A DNA stretch of 64,000 bases from a bacterium (lineage in GTDB: Bacteria > Actinomycetota > Acidimicrobiia > Acidimicrobiales > Bin134): positions 1-64,000 of the forward strand of contig JAPOVT010000003.1 of assembly GCA_026708015.1 (NCBI GenBank). The letters run 5' to 3'. This document shows positions 25,282 to 34,856 of this stretch, piece after piece. The translations under genes were made by a program, and so were the position numbers. Position 1 is the first letter of the stretch. Each line of letters starts with the position of its first letter. The notes below the pieces were generated by a model. That model ran no database searches and was not told the DNA's origin. It saw only the letters and a program-made list of their open reading frames with translations.

Positions 25282-26445
25282 CTACTTGGGAGTGAACACT
25301 CGGCGCACTGCCTGGCGGATGCGCTGTCCCATAGGGTCGCGGTCCGGATGCTGGGCTGCTTCGGCGTCTTCGAGCTCTTGCACCACCTCATGACGTTCGA
25401 GATAGCTGGATAGGAATGCCTGGATAGTGGCCGCCGCCGGTAGGGCCAGCACTGCTCCCACCGCTCCAAGCAGCAGGCTTCCGACTATCACCGATCCGAA
25501 GGCCACGGTCACATGGATCTCCATAGTGTGAGCGGTCACCTTGGGCTGGAGCAGGTAATTCTCCACCTGCTGGTACACCACGATGGCGATCAGAATGGCC
25601 AGTCCGGTTGACGGCTCATCCAGCAGCCCGATCAGCACGGGCAGAGCCCCGGCGACATAGGTGCCGATGACCGGGACGAATTGCGATATCAAACCCACCC
25701 ACATCGCCATCGGCACCGGGAACGGCGCGTCCACCAGCCAGAACACCAGCCAGTGGACGAGGAACGAGACCGCCGCCAAGATCAGCCGGCTGTAGATGTA
25801 TCCCCCGGTCTTGTCGATGGCCAGATCCCAAATGCTCAGCACTTGGCGCTGATGTTCGGGCGACAGCAATGAGCAGATGTTGCGGCGGAGCTTGGGACCC
25901 TCGGCCACCAGGTAGAACGTGAACAATGCGATGGTCAGGATCTGGAACAGCACTTGCAGCACGGTGGCACCGAGGTTGATCAGATTGTCGGCCAGCCGGG
26001 TGGCCAAGTTGGCGACTGCCCCACCCTCCTGAAACTCATCAAGCAGCCCCTGGGCGTCGACCTCAATGTCGAATGTGTCCTCCAGCCAGTCCTCTATGTC
26101 GCTGATGTAACCGGGGGCGTCGTCGGTGAACTCACCGACCTGGTCGGCCAGAACCGTGCCAATGGCCCACAGAAACAACCCCACTGCCGCCAGCAACGCC
26201 AGAAACATGATCCCGGTGCCCACACCCCTGCGAATGCCCATCCTCTCCATGCGGTTCACCGCTGGCTCCAGTGCGAATGACAGGAAGAACGACACCAGCA
26301 CGATCACGATGAGCATCTTCAGCTCCGCGATCAGCCACCCCAGCACGTACAGCCCGCCGAGAGCGGCCACACCGGTCAGAATGGCCCGAAACAGCCAAGG
26401 CGGCACCTTCTGGGACGGCGTCTCCTCAGGCGAAACTTCGTCCAC
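25282..26445 (-). CDS. AI-2E family transporter (YdiK/TqsA/PerM-like permease)
   Basis: The 387-residue membrane protein has eight or so hydrophobic segments: an N-terminal set (residues 18-85, ending with MGIRRGVGTGIMFLALLAAV), a soluble stretch around 95-150 and a C-terminal set with LISQFVPVIGTYVAGALPVL and LLGAVGAVLALPAAATIQAF. These features fit the AI-2E exporter-like family (DUF20). Some members export quorum signals or act as Na+/H+ antiporters; substrate here is unknown. Start is GTG at 26445. The tail is charged and cytoplasmic. It is transcribed away from rplC. Confidence 0.9.
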   Translation of the reverse strand: MDEVSPEETPSQKVPPWLFRAILTGVAALGGLYVLGWLIAELKMLIVIVLVSFFLSFALEPAVNRMERMGIRRGVGTGIMFLALLAAVGLFLWAIGTVLADQVGEFTDDAPGYISDIEDWLEDTFDIEVDAQGLLDEFQEGGAVANLATRLADNLINLGATVLQVLFQILTIALFTFYLVAEGPKLRRNICSLLSPEHQRQVLSIWDLAIDKTGGYIYSRLILAAVSFLVHWLVFWLVDAPFPVPMAMWVGLISQFVPVIGTYVAGALPVLIGLLDEPSTGLAILIAIVVYQQVENYLLQPKVTAHTMEIHVTVAFGSVIVGSLLLGAVGAVLALPAAATIQAFLSSYLERHEVVQELEDAEAAQHPDRDPMGQRIRQAVRRVFTPK

Positions 26446-26484
26446 GGTTTCACGCTAACCCTCGCCATTTGCCCAATCGGGGAT

Positions 26485-26513
26485 TTGGCCCAATCCCCCT
26501 CAACCGCTATCAT
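26485..26513 (+). promoter_or_regulatory. candidate promoter of the rplC-led operon
   Basis: TTGGCC (26485-26490) and TATCAT (26508-26513) are spaced by 17 bases. Transcription would begin near 26520, leaving a leader of about 170 bases before rplC. A promoter is needed here because five genes separate rpsJ from rplC and the gene just upstream points the other way. Confidence 0.6.
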
Positions 26514-26622
26514 TTCTACTTCGTGCTGACTCTGGTCGGCACTGTTCGTGTCAAACGACGTTCGTCTAGGCCCGCACGGGGCAATGCCCCTGCTCCGGGA
26601 ACCGGACGGCACAACCGAAACC

Positions 26623-26670
26623 CGCTCCGCCGGAATGACCCTCCAACTGGGTCTGCACCCGTGCGGAGCG
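26623..26670 (+). promoter_or_regulatory. nested stem-loop in the rplC leader
   Basis: CGCTCCGC (26623-26630) pairs perfectly with GCGGAGCG (26663-26670). Inside this, GACCC (26637-26641) pairs with GGGTC (26649-26653) around a 7-base loop TCCAACT. A smaller hairpin GGGGC/GCCCC lies at 26578-26590. The outer stem ends 22 bases before the rplC ATG. S10-type operons are often repressed by L4 binding to a leader; L4 is encoded second in this operon, so autogenous control is a reasonable but unproven reading. Confidence 0.45.
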
Positions 26671-26692
26671 TTCGCGTGAAGGCAGGGTCGCG

Positions 26693-27337
26693 ATGGTTGC
26701 CAAGGCGATTGTCGGCGAAAAACTAGGAATGACCCAGGTATGGGATGAGGACGACCGCGTCGTGCCCGTCACCGTGCTGCGGGTGGAGCCCTGCCGCATT
26801 GTGCAGGTCAAACGACCGGAGACCGACGGCTACTCAGCACTCCAGGTGACCTATGGAACCCAGAGTCCCGATCGAATTGCTCAACCGGAGCGGGGTCACT
26901 TGGACAAGGCCGGTGTCGCTCCCGGTCGCAAGCTGGTTGAATTGCGCCTCGACGACGTGGACCTCTATGAGGCTGGCCAGGAGATCGGCGTAGACGTGTT
27001 CGACGGAGGCGAGCGAGTGGACGTCACCGGCATCAGCAAGGGCAAGGGCTTCTCCGGGGTCATGAAGCGCCACAACTTCAGCGGCCAAAAGGCCAGCCAC
27101 GGAGCCCACAAGGTCCATCGCAAGCCCGGCGCCGTGGGCCAGTGCGCCACGCCCTCAAGGATTTTCCGCGGCAAGAAGATGCCGGGACGAGCCGGGGCCG
27201 AGAAGGTCACGACACTGAACCTCCAGGTGGTGAGGGTGGACACCGAGAACGATCTGATTCTGCTCAAGGGATCGGTGCCCGGCCGGCGAGGATCCACCGT
27301 GCTGATTCGCAGCGCGATCAAGAACGGAGCGAAATGA
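26693..27337 (+). CDS. rplC: 50S ribosomal protein L3
   Basis: L3 of 214 residues with AIVGEKLGMTQVWDEDDRVV, the peptidyl-transferase-reaching loop GFSGVMKRHNFSGQKASHGA and the PGRAGAEKVTTLNLQVVRVD end. One of the two proteins that start 50S assembly. It opens the S10-type cluster here, since rpsJ is 7.1 kb upstream. AAGGCAGGG precedes the ATG. Its stop overlaps the rplD start. Confidence 0.98.
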   Translation: MVAKAIVGEKLGMTQVWDEDDRVVPVTVLRVEPCRIVQVKRPETDGYSALQVTYGTQSPDRIAQPERGHLDKAGVAPGRKLVELRLDDVDLYEAGQEIGVDVFDGGERVDVTGISKGKGFSGVMKRHNFSGQKASHGAHKVHRKPGAVGQCATPSRIFRGKKMPGRAGAEKVTTLNLQVVRVDTENDLILLKGSVPGRRGSTVLIRSAIKNGAK

Positions 27338-28065
27338 CCATGGCCACCGCCCCAGTCGACGAAGCTCCGGTTCTACAAGTGCATACCGTCACCGTTCGCA
27401 ACCCGTCATCCGGTAGGAAGGCCGGATCAGTGGACTTGGACCCTGAGGTGTTCGGGATCGAGCCCAACGAGGCCGTCCTGCACCAGGTGGTCACCGCCCA
27501 ACTGGCCGCCCGGCGCCGGGGAACCCAGAACACCAAGACCAGAGCCGAGGTCAAAGGCGGTGGCGGCAAGCCGTGGCGCCAGAAGGGCACCGGCCGAGCC
27601 CGCCACGGTTCAACCCGCAATCCCCAGTGGCGGGGCGGGGGCGTGGCCCTCGGTCCCAAGCCCCGCAGCTATCGCCAGCGCACCCCCAAGAAGATGATTC
27701 GCCTGGCCCTGCGCTCCGCACTGTCCGATCGGGCCCGCGACGAAAGGGTCATCGTGGTCGACCGCTGGAGGTTTGAGGCCCCCCGCACCAAGGACGCCAT
27801 CGCCGCCCTCAGCGACCTGAAGCTGGACGGCCGGGTGCTGGTGGTGGCCGACCGCGACCAGTCGGATGTGTGGAAGAGCTTCCGCAATCTGCCCCAGGTC
27901 CATCTCGTCAGCCCCGGAGAACTCAACGCCTACGACGTGTTGGTGTCCGACTCGGTGGTGTTCACCTTGGACACCCTGCCCACGTCGGCCTCGGCCGAGT
28001 CCGAGGGTGAAGCCGCTGATGAGGTCCCTGGCGAAGCCGCCGATGACGAGGGGGAAGACTCATGA
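27334..28065 (+). CDS. rplD: 50S ribosomal protein L4
   Basis: L4 of 243 residues starting at the ATG of an ATGA overlap with rplC. The exit-tunnel loop is [20 protein letters not shown]; the C-terminal domain has [14 protein letters not shown] [20 protein letters not shown] and ends in an acidic tail of about 30 residues ([20 protein letters not shown]). The tail is longer than in E. coli L4 (201 residues). L4 often represses its own operon. Confidence 0.97.
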   Translation: MTMATAPVDEAPVLQVHTVTVRNPSSGRKAGSVDLDPEVFGIEPNEAVLHQVVTAQLAARRRGTQNTKTRAEVKGGGGKPWRQKGTGRARHGSTRNPQWRGGGVALGPKPRSYRQRTPKKMIRLALRSALSDRARDERVIVVDRWRFEAPRTKDAIAALSDLKLDGRVLVVADRDQSDVWKSFRNLPQVHLVSPGELNAYDVLVSDSVVFTLDTLPTSASAESEGEAADEVPGEAADDEGEDS

Positions 28066-28352
28066 AGGATCCCCGGGACGTGGTTTTGGCCCCAATCGTC
28101 TCAGAGAAGTCCTACGAGTTGCTGGAGTCCAACGTCTACACCTTCCGGGTTCACCCCACCGCGTCCAAGCCCGAGATCAAGGACGCCATCGAGACCCTGT
28201 TCGACGTCACCGTTCTCAAGGTGAACACCATGAACCGCAAGGGCAAGCGCCGCCGCAACCGCCGCAGCCTTTCCTACGGCCGCAAACCCGACACCAAGCG
28301 GGCCCTGGTCACGCTGGCCGAGGGTGACGAGATCGAGTTGTTCGACGTTTAG
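28062..28352 (+). CDS. rplW: 50S ribosomal protein L23
   Basis: L23 of 96 residues: [39 protein letters not shown], and [20 protein letters not shown]. It lies at the tunnel exit and docks trigger factor and SRP. It overlaps rplD by ATGA and ends eight bases before rplB. Confidence 0.97.
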   Translation: MKDPRDVVLAPIVSEKSYELLESNVYTFRVHPTASKPEIKDAIETLFDVTVLKVNTMNRKGKRRRNRRSLSYGRKPDTKRALVTLAEGDEIELFDV

Positions 28353-28360
28353 GGAACGCC

Positions 28361-29197
28361 ATGGCAGTACGCAGACGAAATCCCACCAGTCCCGGCCGGC
28401 GCTTTCAAACGGTGTCGGACTTCTCCGGCATCACCGCCACAAAGCCGGAGCGGTCCTTGATCGCAAAAAAAACAAGCACCGGCGGACGAAACAACCACGG
28501 GCGCAAGACCTCCCGACATCGGGGCGGAGGCCACAAGCAGCGCTACCGGGTCATCGATTTCAAGCGGGCCAAAGACGGCGTGCCCGCCACTGTGGCGTCG
28601 GTGGAGTACGACCCCAACCGCAACTGCCGCATCCTGCTGCTGCACTTCCATGACGGCGAGAAGCGCTACATCTTGGCCCCCGAAGGCGTGGGCGTGGGCG
28701 ACATTCTGCAAAACGGGGCGGGGTCGGAGATCAGGCCGGGCAACGCCCTGCCGCTGCGCTATATACCCGTGGGCACCACCGTCCATGCCGTGGAGCTGAA
28801 GCCTGGCGCCGGTGCCCGCATGGCCCGCTCGGCTGGGGCCAGCGCCCAGCTTGTGGCCAAAGAGGGGACCTTCGCCACCATTCGCCTGCCCAGCACCGAG
28901 ATGCGCCGGGTGCCCATCGACTGCCGGGCCACGGTTGGATCGGTGGGCAACGCCGAGGCCGAGCTAATCAAGCTGGGCAAGGCCGGGCGAGCCCGCTGGA
29001 AGGGAGTTCGCCCCCAAACCCGCGGCGTGGCCATGAATCCGGTGGACCACCCCTTGGGCGGCGGCGAGGGCAAGTCCTCCGGTGGTCGCCACCCGGTATC
29101 GCCCTGGGGCAAGGCCGAGGGACGCACCCGCAACAAGAAGAAGAAGTCACAGCAGATGATCGTCCGACGGCGCCGTACCCGCGGCGGGCGTCGCTAG
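28361..29197 (+). CDS. rplB: 50S ribosomal protein L2
   Basis: L2 of 278 residues, normal length. [20 protein letters not shown] and [20 protein letters not shown] occur in the N-terminal RNA-binding domain, and [20 protein letters not shown] contains the His close to the peptidyl-transferase centre. The C-terminus is the usual basic tail. It is needed for subunit association. It is followed after 11 bases by rpsS. Confidence 0.98.
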   Translation: MAVRRRNPTSPGRRFQTVSDFSGITATKPERSLIAKKTSTGGRNNHGRKTSRHRGGGHKQRYRVIDFKRAKDGVPATVASVEYDPNRNCRILLLHFHDGEKRYILAPEGVGVGDILQNGAGSEIRPGNALPLRYIPVGTTVHAVELKPGAGARMARSAGASAQLVAKEGTFATIRLPSTEMRRVPIDCRATVGSVGNAEAELIKLGKAGRARWKGVRPQTRGVAMNPVDHPLGGGEGKSSGGRHPVSPWGKAEGRTRNKKKKSQQMIVRRRRTRGGRR

Positions 29198-29208
29198 GGG
29201 GTCCGCAA

Positions 29209-29487
29209 ATGCCCAGAAGCTTGAAGAAAGGCCCGTTCGTCGACGGCCACCTGTTGCGCAAGGTCGACGAGCTCAACGACCAGAACACCAAGCAGGTCAT
29301 CCGGACGTGGTCCCGCCGCTCCACCATCATTCCCGACATGGTGGGCCACACCATTGCGGTCCATGACGGGCGCAAGCACGTTCCGGTGTACATAACCGAG
29401 TCGATGGTGGGCCACAAGCTGGGTGAATTCGCCCCCACACGCACGTTCCGGGCCCACGCCGGCCAAGAGCGGGGAGCCCAGCGCTGA
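29209..29487 (+). CDS. rpsS: 30S ribosomal protein S19
   Basis: S19 of 92 residues: [40 protein letters not shown] and [20 protein letters not shown]. It forms a complex with S13 in the 30S head and touches the A-site tRNA. Its TGA shares one base with the start of rplV (TGATG), so re-initiation is likely. Confidence 0.98.
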   Translation: MPRSLKKGPFVDGHLLRKVDELNDQNTKQVIRTWSRRSTIIPDMVGHTIAVHDGRKHVPVYITESMVGHKLGEFAPTRTFRAHAGQERGAQR

Positions 29488-30143
29488 TGGCTGCGGTCAC
29501 CGTGGGCAGCGAAACCCGCCCCGGCAGCCGGGCCGTGGCCAAGTACGTGCGCTCATCGGCCTTCAAGGCCCGGGAGGTGCTCGACTTGGTGCGGGGCAAG
29601 TCGTATTCCGAGGCCCGGGAGATCCTGACCTTCTCCGAGCGGCGCATCTCCGACACGATCGCCAAGTGCCTCGACTCTGCGGTGGCCAATGCCGAGCACA
29701 ATGACGAACTCGACGGCGAAGAGCTCTTCGTGGCCGCCTGCTACGCCGACGAGGGCCCCACGCTGAAGCGCTGGCGGCCCCGGGCCCGAGGCCGAGCCAC
29801 TCGCATTCGCAAGCGGACTTGCCACATCACCGTGGTGGTGGCCCGCTACACCGACGAGGAGCTGGCCGCCATCGATGCCCGCATGGCCCTCAAGGGCACC
29901 GGACGGCGCAGTTCGGCTGCCGAGGCTCGCCGCCGGAGAGTGGCAGCCAGCCGGGAACGCGACGCGGAACGGGCTGCTGAGCAGGAACGCGACCAAGACG
30001 AGGACGATCTGGAAGCTCTAGAGGGAGACCTCGACGACGAAGCCCTGGAAGCGGACTTCGAAGACGCCGCCGCCGTGGCCGAAGAAGACAAAGAGCCAGT
30101 GGCCGAAGACGCCGCCGACGAGGACGAAGAGAAGGAATCCTGA
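29487..30143 (+). CDS. rplV: 50S ribosomal protein L22 with long charged C-terminal extension
   Basis: The product has 218 residues against about 110-130 for most L22. The L22 core (residues 1-125) is clear: [40 protein letters not shown] and [17 protein letters not shown], the tunnel-lining hairpin being [20 protein letters not shown]. From about 135 on it turns first into an Arg/Ala-rich helix ([20 protein letters not shown]) and then a strongly acidic tail of about 50 residues. Similar, variable tails occur in other actinobacteria. The tail's role is unknown. It overlaps rpsS and rpsC by one base each. Confidence 0.95.
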   Translation: MAAVTVGSETRPGSRAVAKYVRSSAFKAREVLDLVRGKSYSEAREILTFSERRISDTIAKCLDSAVANAEHNDELDGEELFVAACYADEGPTLKRWRPRARGRATRIRKRTCHITVVVARYTDEELAAIDARMALKGTGRRSSAAEARRRRVAASRERDAERAAEQERDQDEDDLEALEGDLDDEALEADFEDAAAVAEEDKEPVAEDAADEDEEKES

Positions 30144-31045
30144 TGGGCCAAAAGATCAACCCCTACGGGTTCCGCCTAGGAGTCACCACCGACTGGAAGT
30201 CGCGCTGGTTCGCCAACCGCCGTGAATACGGCGACTTCATCATCGAGGACTGGAAAGTGCGCGACTACCTGATGTCCGAGCTTCCTCACGCAGCCATCAG
30301 CCGCATCGAGATCGAGCGCACCCGCGACCGGCTCCGTGTCGACGTCCACACCGCCCGGCCGGGAATCGTCATCGGGCGCCGGGGCAGCGAGGCCGACCGG
30401 CTTCGCAACGGCCTGGCCAAGATCACCGGCAACAACCGGGTGCAGCTCAACATCCAAGAGATCAAGCAGCCCGAGTTGGATGCCGCGCTCATCTCCCAGG
30501 GTGTGGCCGACCAGCTGGCCAACCGGGTTGCCTTCCGCCGAGCCATGAAGCGGGCGGTCCAAAACGCCCAGAAGGCCGGGGCCCTTGGCATCCGGGTGCA
30601 GTGCTCGGGTCGTTTGGGCGGCTCAGAGATGGCTCGCACCGAGTGGTACCGAGAGGGCCGGGTTCCCCTGCACACTCTTCGAGCCGATATCGACTATGGA
30701 TTCCGGGAGGCCCACACCACTTATGGACGCATCGGCGTGAAGGTGTGGATCTACAAGGGCGACATTCTCCCCTACAAGACCCAGGCCGAGGACAAGATCA
30801 GCCGCGAGGCGGCCATGGCCGTGGGCGAGGCTTCCGGAACCCAAAAGCCGAGGGCCGTGGTTTCGTCGGCCGCGGCACCGCGCCAAGGCGATCTCGAGCG
30901 AGTCGATGAGACCGAAGAGCCCGCCCCCCTTATCAAAGAAGCCGATCCAGAGTTTGAGAAGCTGCTCGAGGAGGAAGAGGACATTCTCCGCTCAACCCGC
31001 GAGCACAGCGAAACTCCGCACTTCCGTCCGGGCGACGCCGACTGA
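30143..31045 (+). CDS. rpsC: 30S ribosomal protein S3
   Basis: S3 of 300 residues; E. coli S3 has 233. [20 protein letters not shown] is the typical start, the KH domain has [20 protein letters not shown], and the C-terminal domain [20 protein letters not shown] and [18 protein letters not shown]. The last 75 residues are an acidic extension ([20 protein letters not shown]). S3 helps mRNA entry and helicase action. It overlaps rplV in TGATG. Confidence 0.97.
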   Translation: MGQKINPYGFRLGVTTDWKSRWFANRREYGDFIIEDWKVRDYLMSELPHAAISRIEIERTRDRLRVDVHTARPGIVIGRRGSEADRLRNGLAKITGNNRVQLNIQEIKQPELDAALISQGVADQLANRVAFRRAMKRAVQNAQKAGALGIRVQCSGRLGGSEMARTEWYREGRVPLHTLRADIDYGFREAHTTYGRIGVKVWIYKGDILPYKTQAEDKISREAAMAVGEASGTQKPRAVVSSAAAPRQGDLERVDETEEPAPLIKEADPEFEKLLEEEEDILRSTREHSETPHFRPGDAD

Positions 31046-31097
31046 TTGTCATGTTCAAGCCCGCGACCCCCGAACCCCGCAAAGGCCAGGTCCAGCC

Positions 31098-31511
31098 ATG
31101 TTGATGCCCAAGAAGGTCAAGCACCGCAAGCACCATCGAGGCCGGACCAAGGGCAACGCCAAGGGCGGCACCACCGTGAACTTCGGCGAGTACGGCATCA
31201 AGGCCCTCGAGCCGGGATGGATCACCGCCCGCCAGATCGAAGCCACCCGTATCGCCATCACTCGGCACATCCGCCGAGGCGGCAAGGTGTGGATCAACAT
31301 CTTTCCCGACAAGCCGGTGACCGAGAAGCCGGCGGAGACGCGCATGGGCTCGGGCAAGGGCAATCCCGAACGTTGGGTAGCCGTGGTCAAACCCGGCCGC
31401 ATCCTGTTCGAACTGTCCTACCACGACCGTGAGGTTGCTCGGACGGCCATCGAACGGGGAATCCAAAAACTCCCGATCAAGGCTCGATTCGTCGAGCGTC
31501 AGGAGGGTTGA
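31098..31511 (+). CDS. rplP: 50S ribosomal protein L16
   Basis: L16 of 137 residues from the ATG at 31098: [40 protein letters not shown], and [20 protein letters not shown]. It organises the A-site side of the large subunit. The frame is open upstream into rpsC, but this start gives the family N-terminus. It lies 52 bases after rpsC. Confidence 0.97.
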   Translation: MLMPKKVKHRKHHRGRTKGNAKGGTTVNFGEYGIKALEPGWITARQIEATRIAITRHIRRGGKVWINIFPDKPVTEKPAETRMGSGKGNPERWVAVVKPGRILFELSYHDREVARTAIERGIQKLPIKARFVERQEG

Positions 31512-31557
31512 TCGCCATGATTGGCAACACCACCAAGCGCTGGGAAAGAGGGTAACT

Positions 31558-31797
31558 ATGGCCCGCAATACCAACTGGGCGACCCTGAGCGACTCCGATC
31601 TCATCGAGCAACTGGACGAGGCCAAAGAAGAGGTGTTCAAGCTCCGCTTCCAAATCGTCACCGGCCGCTTGGACAACACCGCCCGCCTGAAGCAGGCCAA
31701 GAAGGAAGTGGCCCGGGCCATGACCGAGCTGAGGATGCGGGAGATCCAAGCCGCTGAGGCACTGGAAGCCGAATTGCAGGAGGCCGGCAATGGCTGA
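31558..31797 (+). CDS. rpmC: 50S ribosomal protein L29
   Basis: L29 of 79 residues, a two-helix protein near the tunnel exit: LSDSDLIEQLDEAKEEVFKL, RFQIVTGRLDNTARLKQAKK. The ATG at 31558 is preceded by AAAGAGGG. The C-terminus ([15 protein letters not shown]) is a little longer than in E. coli (63 residues). Its end overlaps the start of rpsQ by eight bases. Confidence 0.95.
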   Translation: MARNTNWATLSDSDLIEQLDEAKEEVFKLRFQIVTGRLDNTARLKQAKKEVARAMTELRMREIQAAEALEAELQEAGNG

Positions 31798-32077
31798 TCC
31801 CACAACCGAGATGCCGTCGGCCGCCCGACCCAACCGCCGCAAGGTGCGGGAGGGCACGGTGACGTCGGTGTCCATGGACAAGACCGCGGTGGTGGTGTCC
31901 ACCGACCGCGTCCGGCATCGCCGATACAACAAGACCGTGCAGCGCAACACACGCCTGTATGTCCACGACGAGTCCAACCAGCTCGCGGTGGGCGACCGGG
32001 TGCGGGTGCAGGAAACCCGCCCCCTGTCCAAGACCAAGCGGTGGCGACTGGTTGAGATCGTGGAGCGTGCCCGATGA
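31790..32077 (+). CDS. rpsQ: 30S ribosomal protein S17
   Basis: S17 of 95 residues. [20 protein letters not shown] and [20 protein letters not shown] mark the OB fold that binds 16S rRNA 5' domain; [20 protein letters not shown] is the C-terminal signature. The ATG lies within the last codons of rpmC (8-base overlap), and the stop overlaps rplN in ATGA. Confidence 0.97.
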   Translation: MADPTTEMPSAARPNRRKVREGTVTSVSMDKTAVVVSTDRVRHRRYNKTVQRNTRLYVHDESNQLAVGDRVRVQETRPLSKTKRWRLVEIVERAR

Positions 32078-32442
32078 TCCAGCAAGAAACCCGCGTCAAG
32101 GTGGCCGACAACTCCGGCGCCAAAGAGGTGTTGTGCATCCGGGTGCTCGGCTCGTCCCGCAAGCGCTATGCCACCATCGGCGACGTCTTCGTGGCCACCG
32201 TCAAAGACGCCATGCCCGGTGCTGCCGTCCGCAAGGGCGAAGTGGTGCGCTGTGTTCTGGTCCGGGCCAAAAAGGAGAAACGCCGCAAAGACGGCTCCTA
32301 CATCCGCTTCGACGAGAACGCTGCCGTGCTCATCAACGACCAACAGCAGCCTCGCGGAACCCGAATCTTCGGCCCGGTGGGCCGGGAACTGCGGGACAAG
32401 CGCTTCATGCGCATCGTGTCGCTCGCACCGGAGGTGTTGTAG
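32074..32442 (+). CDS. rplN: 50S ribosomal protein L14
   Basis: L14 of 122 residues, the standard length: [40 protein letters not shown] and [20 protein letters not shown]. It forms part of the intersubunit bridge and the RsfS silencing site. ATGA overlap with rpsQ. Confidence 0.98.
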   Translation: MIQQETRVKVADNSGAKEVLCIRVLGSSRKRYATIGDVFVATVKDAMPGAAVRKGEVVRCVLVRAKKEKRRKDGSYIRFDENAAVLINDQQQPRGTRIFGPVGRELRDKRFMRIVSLAPEVL

Positions 32443-32447
32443 CCGTC

Positions 32448-32756
32448 ATGAAAGTCCGCAAGGGAGATCGAGTCCGAGTGCTCAGCGGAAAGGACCAGGG
32501 CAAAGAGGGCGAGGTTGTGTTCGCCTATCCGGCCAAGGGAACGGTGATCGTCGAAGGCGTGAACATCGCCACCAAGCACCAAGGGCCTCGCCAGGGGATC
32601 ATGCAGACCGGCATCATCGACAAAGAGATGCCCATCAGGGCGTCCAACGTGGCCGTGATCAGCCCGGCCGACGGCCAACCCACCCGGGTGGGTTACCGGT
32701 TCGACACCAATGGACGCAAGATCCGCGTCTGCCGGCGCACGGGAGTTGATCTGTAA
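32448..32756 (+). CDS. rplX: 50S ribosomal protein L24
   Basis: L24 of 102 residues with the KOW motif [20 protein letters not shown] and [20 protein letters not shown]. It starts early 50S assembly. The ATG at 32448, five bases after rplN, is used; a longer open frame upstream runs through rplN in another frame and is not real. The TAA shares a base with the rplE ATG. Confidence 0.97.
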   Translation: MKVRKGDRVRVLSGKDQGKEGEVVFAYPAKGTVIVEGVNIATKHQGPRQGIMQTGIIDKEMPIRASNVAVISPADGQPTRVGYRFDTNGRKIRVCRRTGVDL

Positions 32757-33322
32757 TGGCTGCTACCGCGACCACCCCGCGACTGCAATCCCTGTACCGG
32801 GAAGAAATCCGCGACCAGCTCAAGGAGCACTTGGGGCTGGACAACGTCATGCAGGTGCCCCGCTTCGAGAAGATCGTGGTGAACATGGGGGTTGGCGAGG
32901 CCGTGGCCCAGGCCAAGCTGCTCGACGGCGCAGTGGCCGATCTGACCACCATCGCCGGCCAGCGCCCGGTCATCACTCGGGCCAAGAAGTCCATCGCCAA
33001 TTTCAAGATCCGGGAGGGAAATCCCATCGGGGCCAAAGTCACATTGAGGGGAGTCCGCATGTGGGAGTTCCTGGACAGGCTGATCAACCTGGCCATTCCC
33101 CGCATTCGGGACTTTCGGGGCCTCTCGCCCCGCTCCTTCGACGGGCAGGGCAATTACTCCTTCGGAGTCACCGAGCAGCTGATCTTTCCCGAGGTCGACT
33201 ACGACTCCATCGACACCATCAGGGGCATGGACATCACAATCGTTACCACCGCAACCACCGACGAGGAGGGCCGAGCTCTGCTCGAGGCCTTCTCGTTCCC
33301 ATTCCAAGCCGAGGGACAGTAA
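32756..33322 (+). CDS. rplE: 50S ribosomal protein L5
   Basis: L5 of 188 residues: [60 protein letters not shown] and [20 protein letters not shown]. It binds 5S rRNA and contacts P-site tRNA. Normal length. It overlaps rplX by one base, and is followed four bases later by the S14 gene. Confidence 0.98.
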   Translation: MAATATTPRLQSLYREEIRDQLKEHLGLDNVMQVPRFEKIVVNMGVGEAVAQAKLLDGAVADLTTIAGQRPVITRAKKSIANFKIREGNPIGAKVTLRGVRMWEFLDRLINLAIPRIRDFRGLSPRSFDGQGNYSFGVTEQLIFPEVDYDSIDTIRGMDITIVTTATTDEEGRALLEAFSFPFQAEGQ

Positions 33323-33326
33323 TTCA

Positions 33327-33512
33327 ATGGCAAAAAAGGCGCTTGTCCAAAAACAACAGCGAACTCCGAAGTTCAAAGTGCGGGCCTACACCCGCTGCCG
33401 CCGCTGCGGCCGGCCCCGAGCCGTGTACCGCAAGTTCGGATTGTGTCGAGTATGTCTGAGAGAACTGGCCCACGCCGGGGAGATTCCCGGCCTGACCAAG
33501 GCGAGCTGGTGA
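33327..33512 (+). CDS. rpsN: 30S ribosomal protein S14, zinc-binding type Z
   Basis: S14 of 61 residues, the short type. The zinc ribbon is complete with Cys24, Cys27, Cys40 and Cys43 ([18 protein letters not shown]). It ends [13 protein letters not shown]. It completes the 30S head. A zinc-free paralogue may exist elsewhere for zinc limitation but is not in this window. Confidence 0.97.
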   Translation: MAKKALVQKQQRTPKFKVRAYTRCRRCGRPRAVYRKFGLCRVCLRELAHAGEIPGLTKASW

Positions 33513-33524
33513 GGTGATGCTGCT

Positions 33525-33929
33525 GTGACTATGACCGACCCCATCGCCGACATGTTGACCCGTATCCGCAACGCCAACACCGCCATGCGCGACGAGGTGA
33601 GGATGCCGTCCTCCAAGATGAAGGTGGCGCTGGCCGATGTCCTCAAGCAGGAGGGCTATATCACCAATTTCGCCGTGGCCGAGGACACATCCGGCCCGGG
33701 GCAGACCCTGACCATCGATATGAAGTACTCCGACCAGCGAGAGCGGGTCATCTCTGGCATCACCCGAGTGTCCAAGCCCGGCCTGCGGGTTTACTCCAAG
33801 TCGGAGAACATCCCCCGAGTGCTGGGCGGGCTGGGCGTGGCCATCGTATCCACCAGCAAAGGCTTGATGAGCGACCGCGAGGCGCGCCGCCGCCGTATGG
33901 GCGGCGAGGTCGTCTGCGTGGTCTGGTAG
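33525..33929 (+). CDS. rpsH: 30S ribosomal protein S8
   Basis: S8 of 134 residues from the GTG at 33525, or 132 from the ATG at 33531; GAGGTGAT at 33511-33518 is better spaced for the GTG. Features: [39 protein letters not shown] and the C-terminal [28 protein letters not shown]8 binds 16S helix 21 and, in E. coli, represses the spc operon by binding mRNA at rplE. Confidence 0.97.
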   Translation: MTMTDPIADMLTRIRNANTAMRDEVRMPSSKMKVALADVLKQEGYITNFAVAEDTSGPGQTLTIDMKYSDQRERVISGITRVSKPGLRVYSKSENIPRVLGGLGVAIVSTSKGLMSDREARRRRMGGEVVCVVW

Positions 33930-33939
33930 GAGGCTGGCG

Positions 33940-34479
33940 GTGTCACGAGTCGGAATGAACCCGATCCCGGTGCCAGACGGCGTGGACGTGGCCATCAACG
34001 GCGTCCATGTCACCGTTTCCGGCAGCCGCGGCACGCTGGAGCACGACCTCCCCGACGCCATCTCGGCTCGGATCGATGACGGCTTCGTCGTTGTCGAGCG
34101 GGCCGACGAGCAGCGCAATACCAAGGCGCTGCACGGGTTGAGCCGCTCTCTCGTGGCCAACATGGTCACAGGCGTCAGCGAGGGCTACCGCAAAGAGCTG
34201 GAGATCGTGGGGGTTGGCTATCGAGCCATCGCCCAGGGCAACAGCAAGATCGAGCTTCAACTTGGATTCAGCCATCCAGTGCATGTGGAGGCCCCCGACG
34301 GTGTGACGTTCGAGGTGCCCAATCAAACGAGCATCCATGTGCTGGGAATCGACAAGCAGGCGGTTGGCCAAGTGGCCGCCGACATCCGAGCCATCCGCAA
34401 GCCCGAGCCCTACCGGGGCAAGGGCATCCGCTACGCCGGCGAGCGGATCATTCGAAAAGCTGGCAAGGCCGCGAAGTAG
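33940..34479 (+). CDS. rplF: 50S ribosomal protein L6
   Basis: L6 of 179 residues from the GTG at 33940, which follows GGAGG at 33928-33932. [20 protein letters not shown] starts it, [20 protein letters not shown] marks the first domain and [20 protein letters not shown] the end. It sits near the factor-binding site by the sarcin-ricin loop. Normal size. Confidence 0.97.
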   Translation: MSRVGMNPIPVPDGVDVAINGVHVTVSGSRGTLEHDLPDAISARIDDGFVVVERADEQRNTKALHGLSRSLVANMVTGVSEGYRKELEIVGVGYRAIAQGNSKIELQLGFSHPVHVEAPDGVTFEVPNQTSIHVLGIDKQAVGQVAADIRAIRKPEPYRGKGIRYAGERIIRKAGKAAK

Positions 34480-34493
34480 AGCTGGGAATCGCC

Positions 34494-34856
34494 ATGAGCA
34501 GCGTCAAACACAAGCACCAAAGCCGGGTCCGGCGCCATCGCCGGGTTCGCAAGAAGATCCAGGGCACCGCCGAGCGCCCCCGCCTGGCCGTCTTCCGGTC
34601 CAACCGCCACATCATCGCCCAGGTCATAGACGATGCCGCGGGCCACACCATCGCGTCGGCCTCCACCACCGAGGCCGATTTGCGATCCGGCCCAACCGGG
34701 AACGTGGCCGGCGCGGCGGCGGTGGGCAAGCTCATCGCCGAGCGGGCCAAGGAGAACAACATCACCACGGTCGTATTCGACCGGGGCGGATTCCGCTACC
34801 ACGGACGGATCGCCGCTCTGGCCGACTCGGCACGAGAAGCTGGACTGGAGTTCTGA
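34494..34856 (+). CDS. rplR: 50S ribosomal protein L18
   Basis: L18 of 120 residues: [40 protein letters not shown] and [20 protein letters not shown]. It carries 5S rRNA into the large subunit with L5. The TGA overlaps the rpsE start by one base. Confidence 0.97.
   Translation: MSSVKHKHQSRVRRHRRVRKKIQGTAERPRLAVFRSNRHIIAQVIDDAAGHTIASASTTEADLRSGPTGNVAGAAAVGKLIAERAKENNITTVVFDRGGFRYHGRIAALADSAREAGLEF

Noticed and set aside
31517..31555. 12-codon ORF ahead of rpmC
   Set aside because: It contains the rpmC ribosome site and may arise by chance; no evidence for translation.
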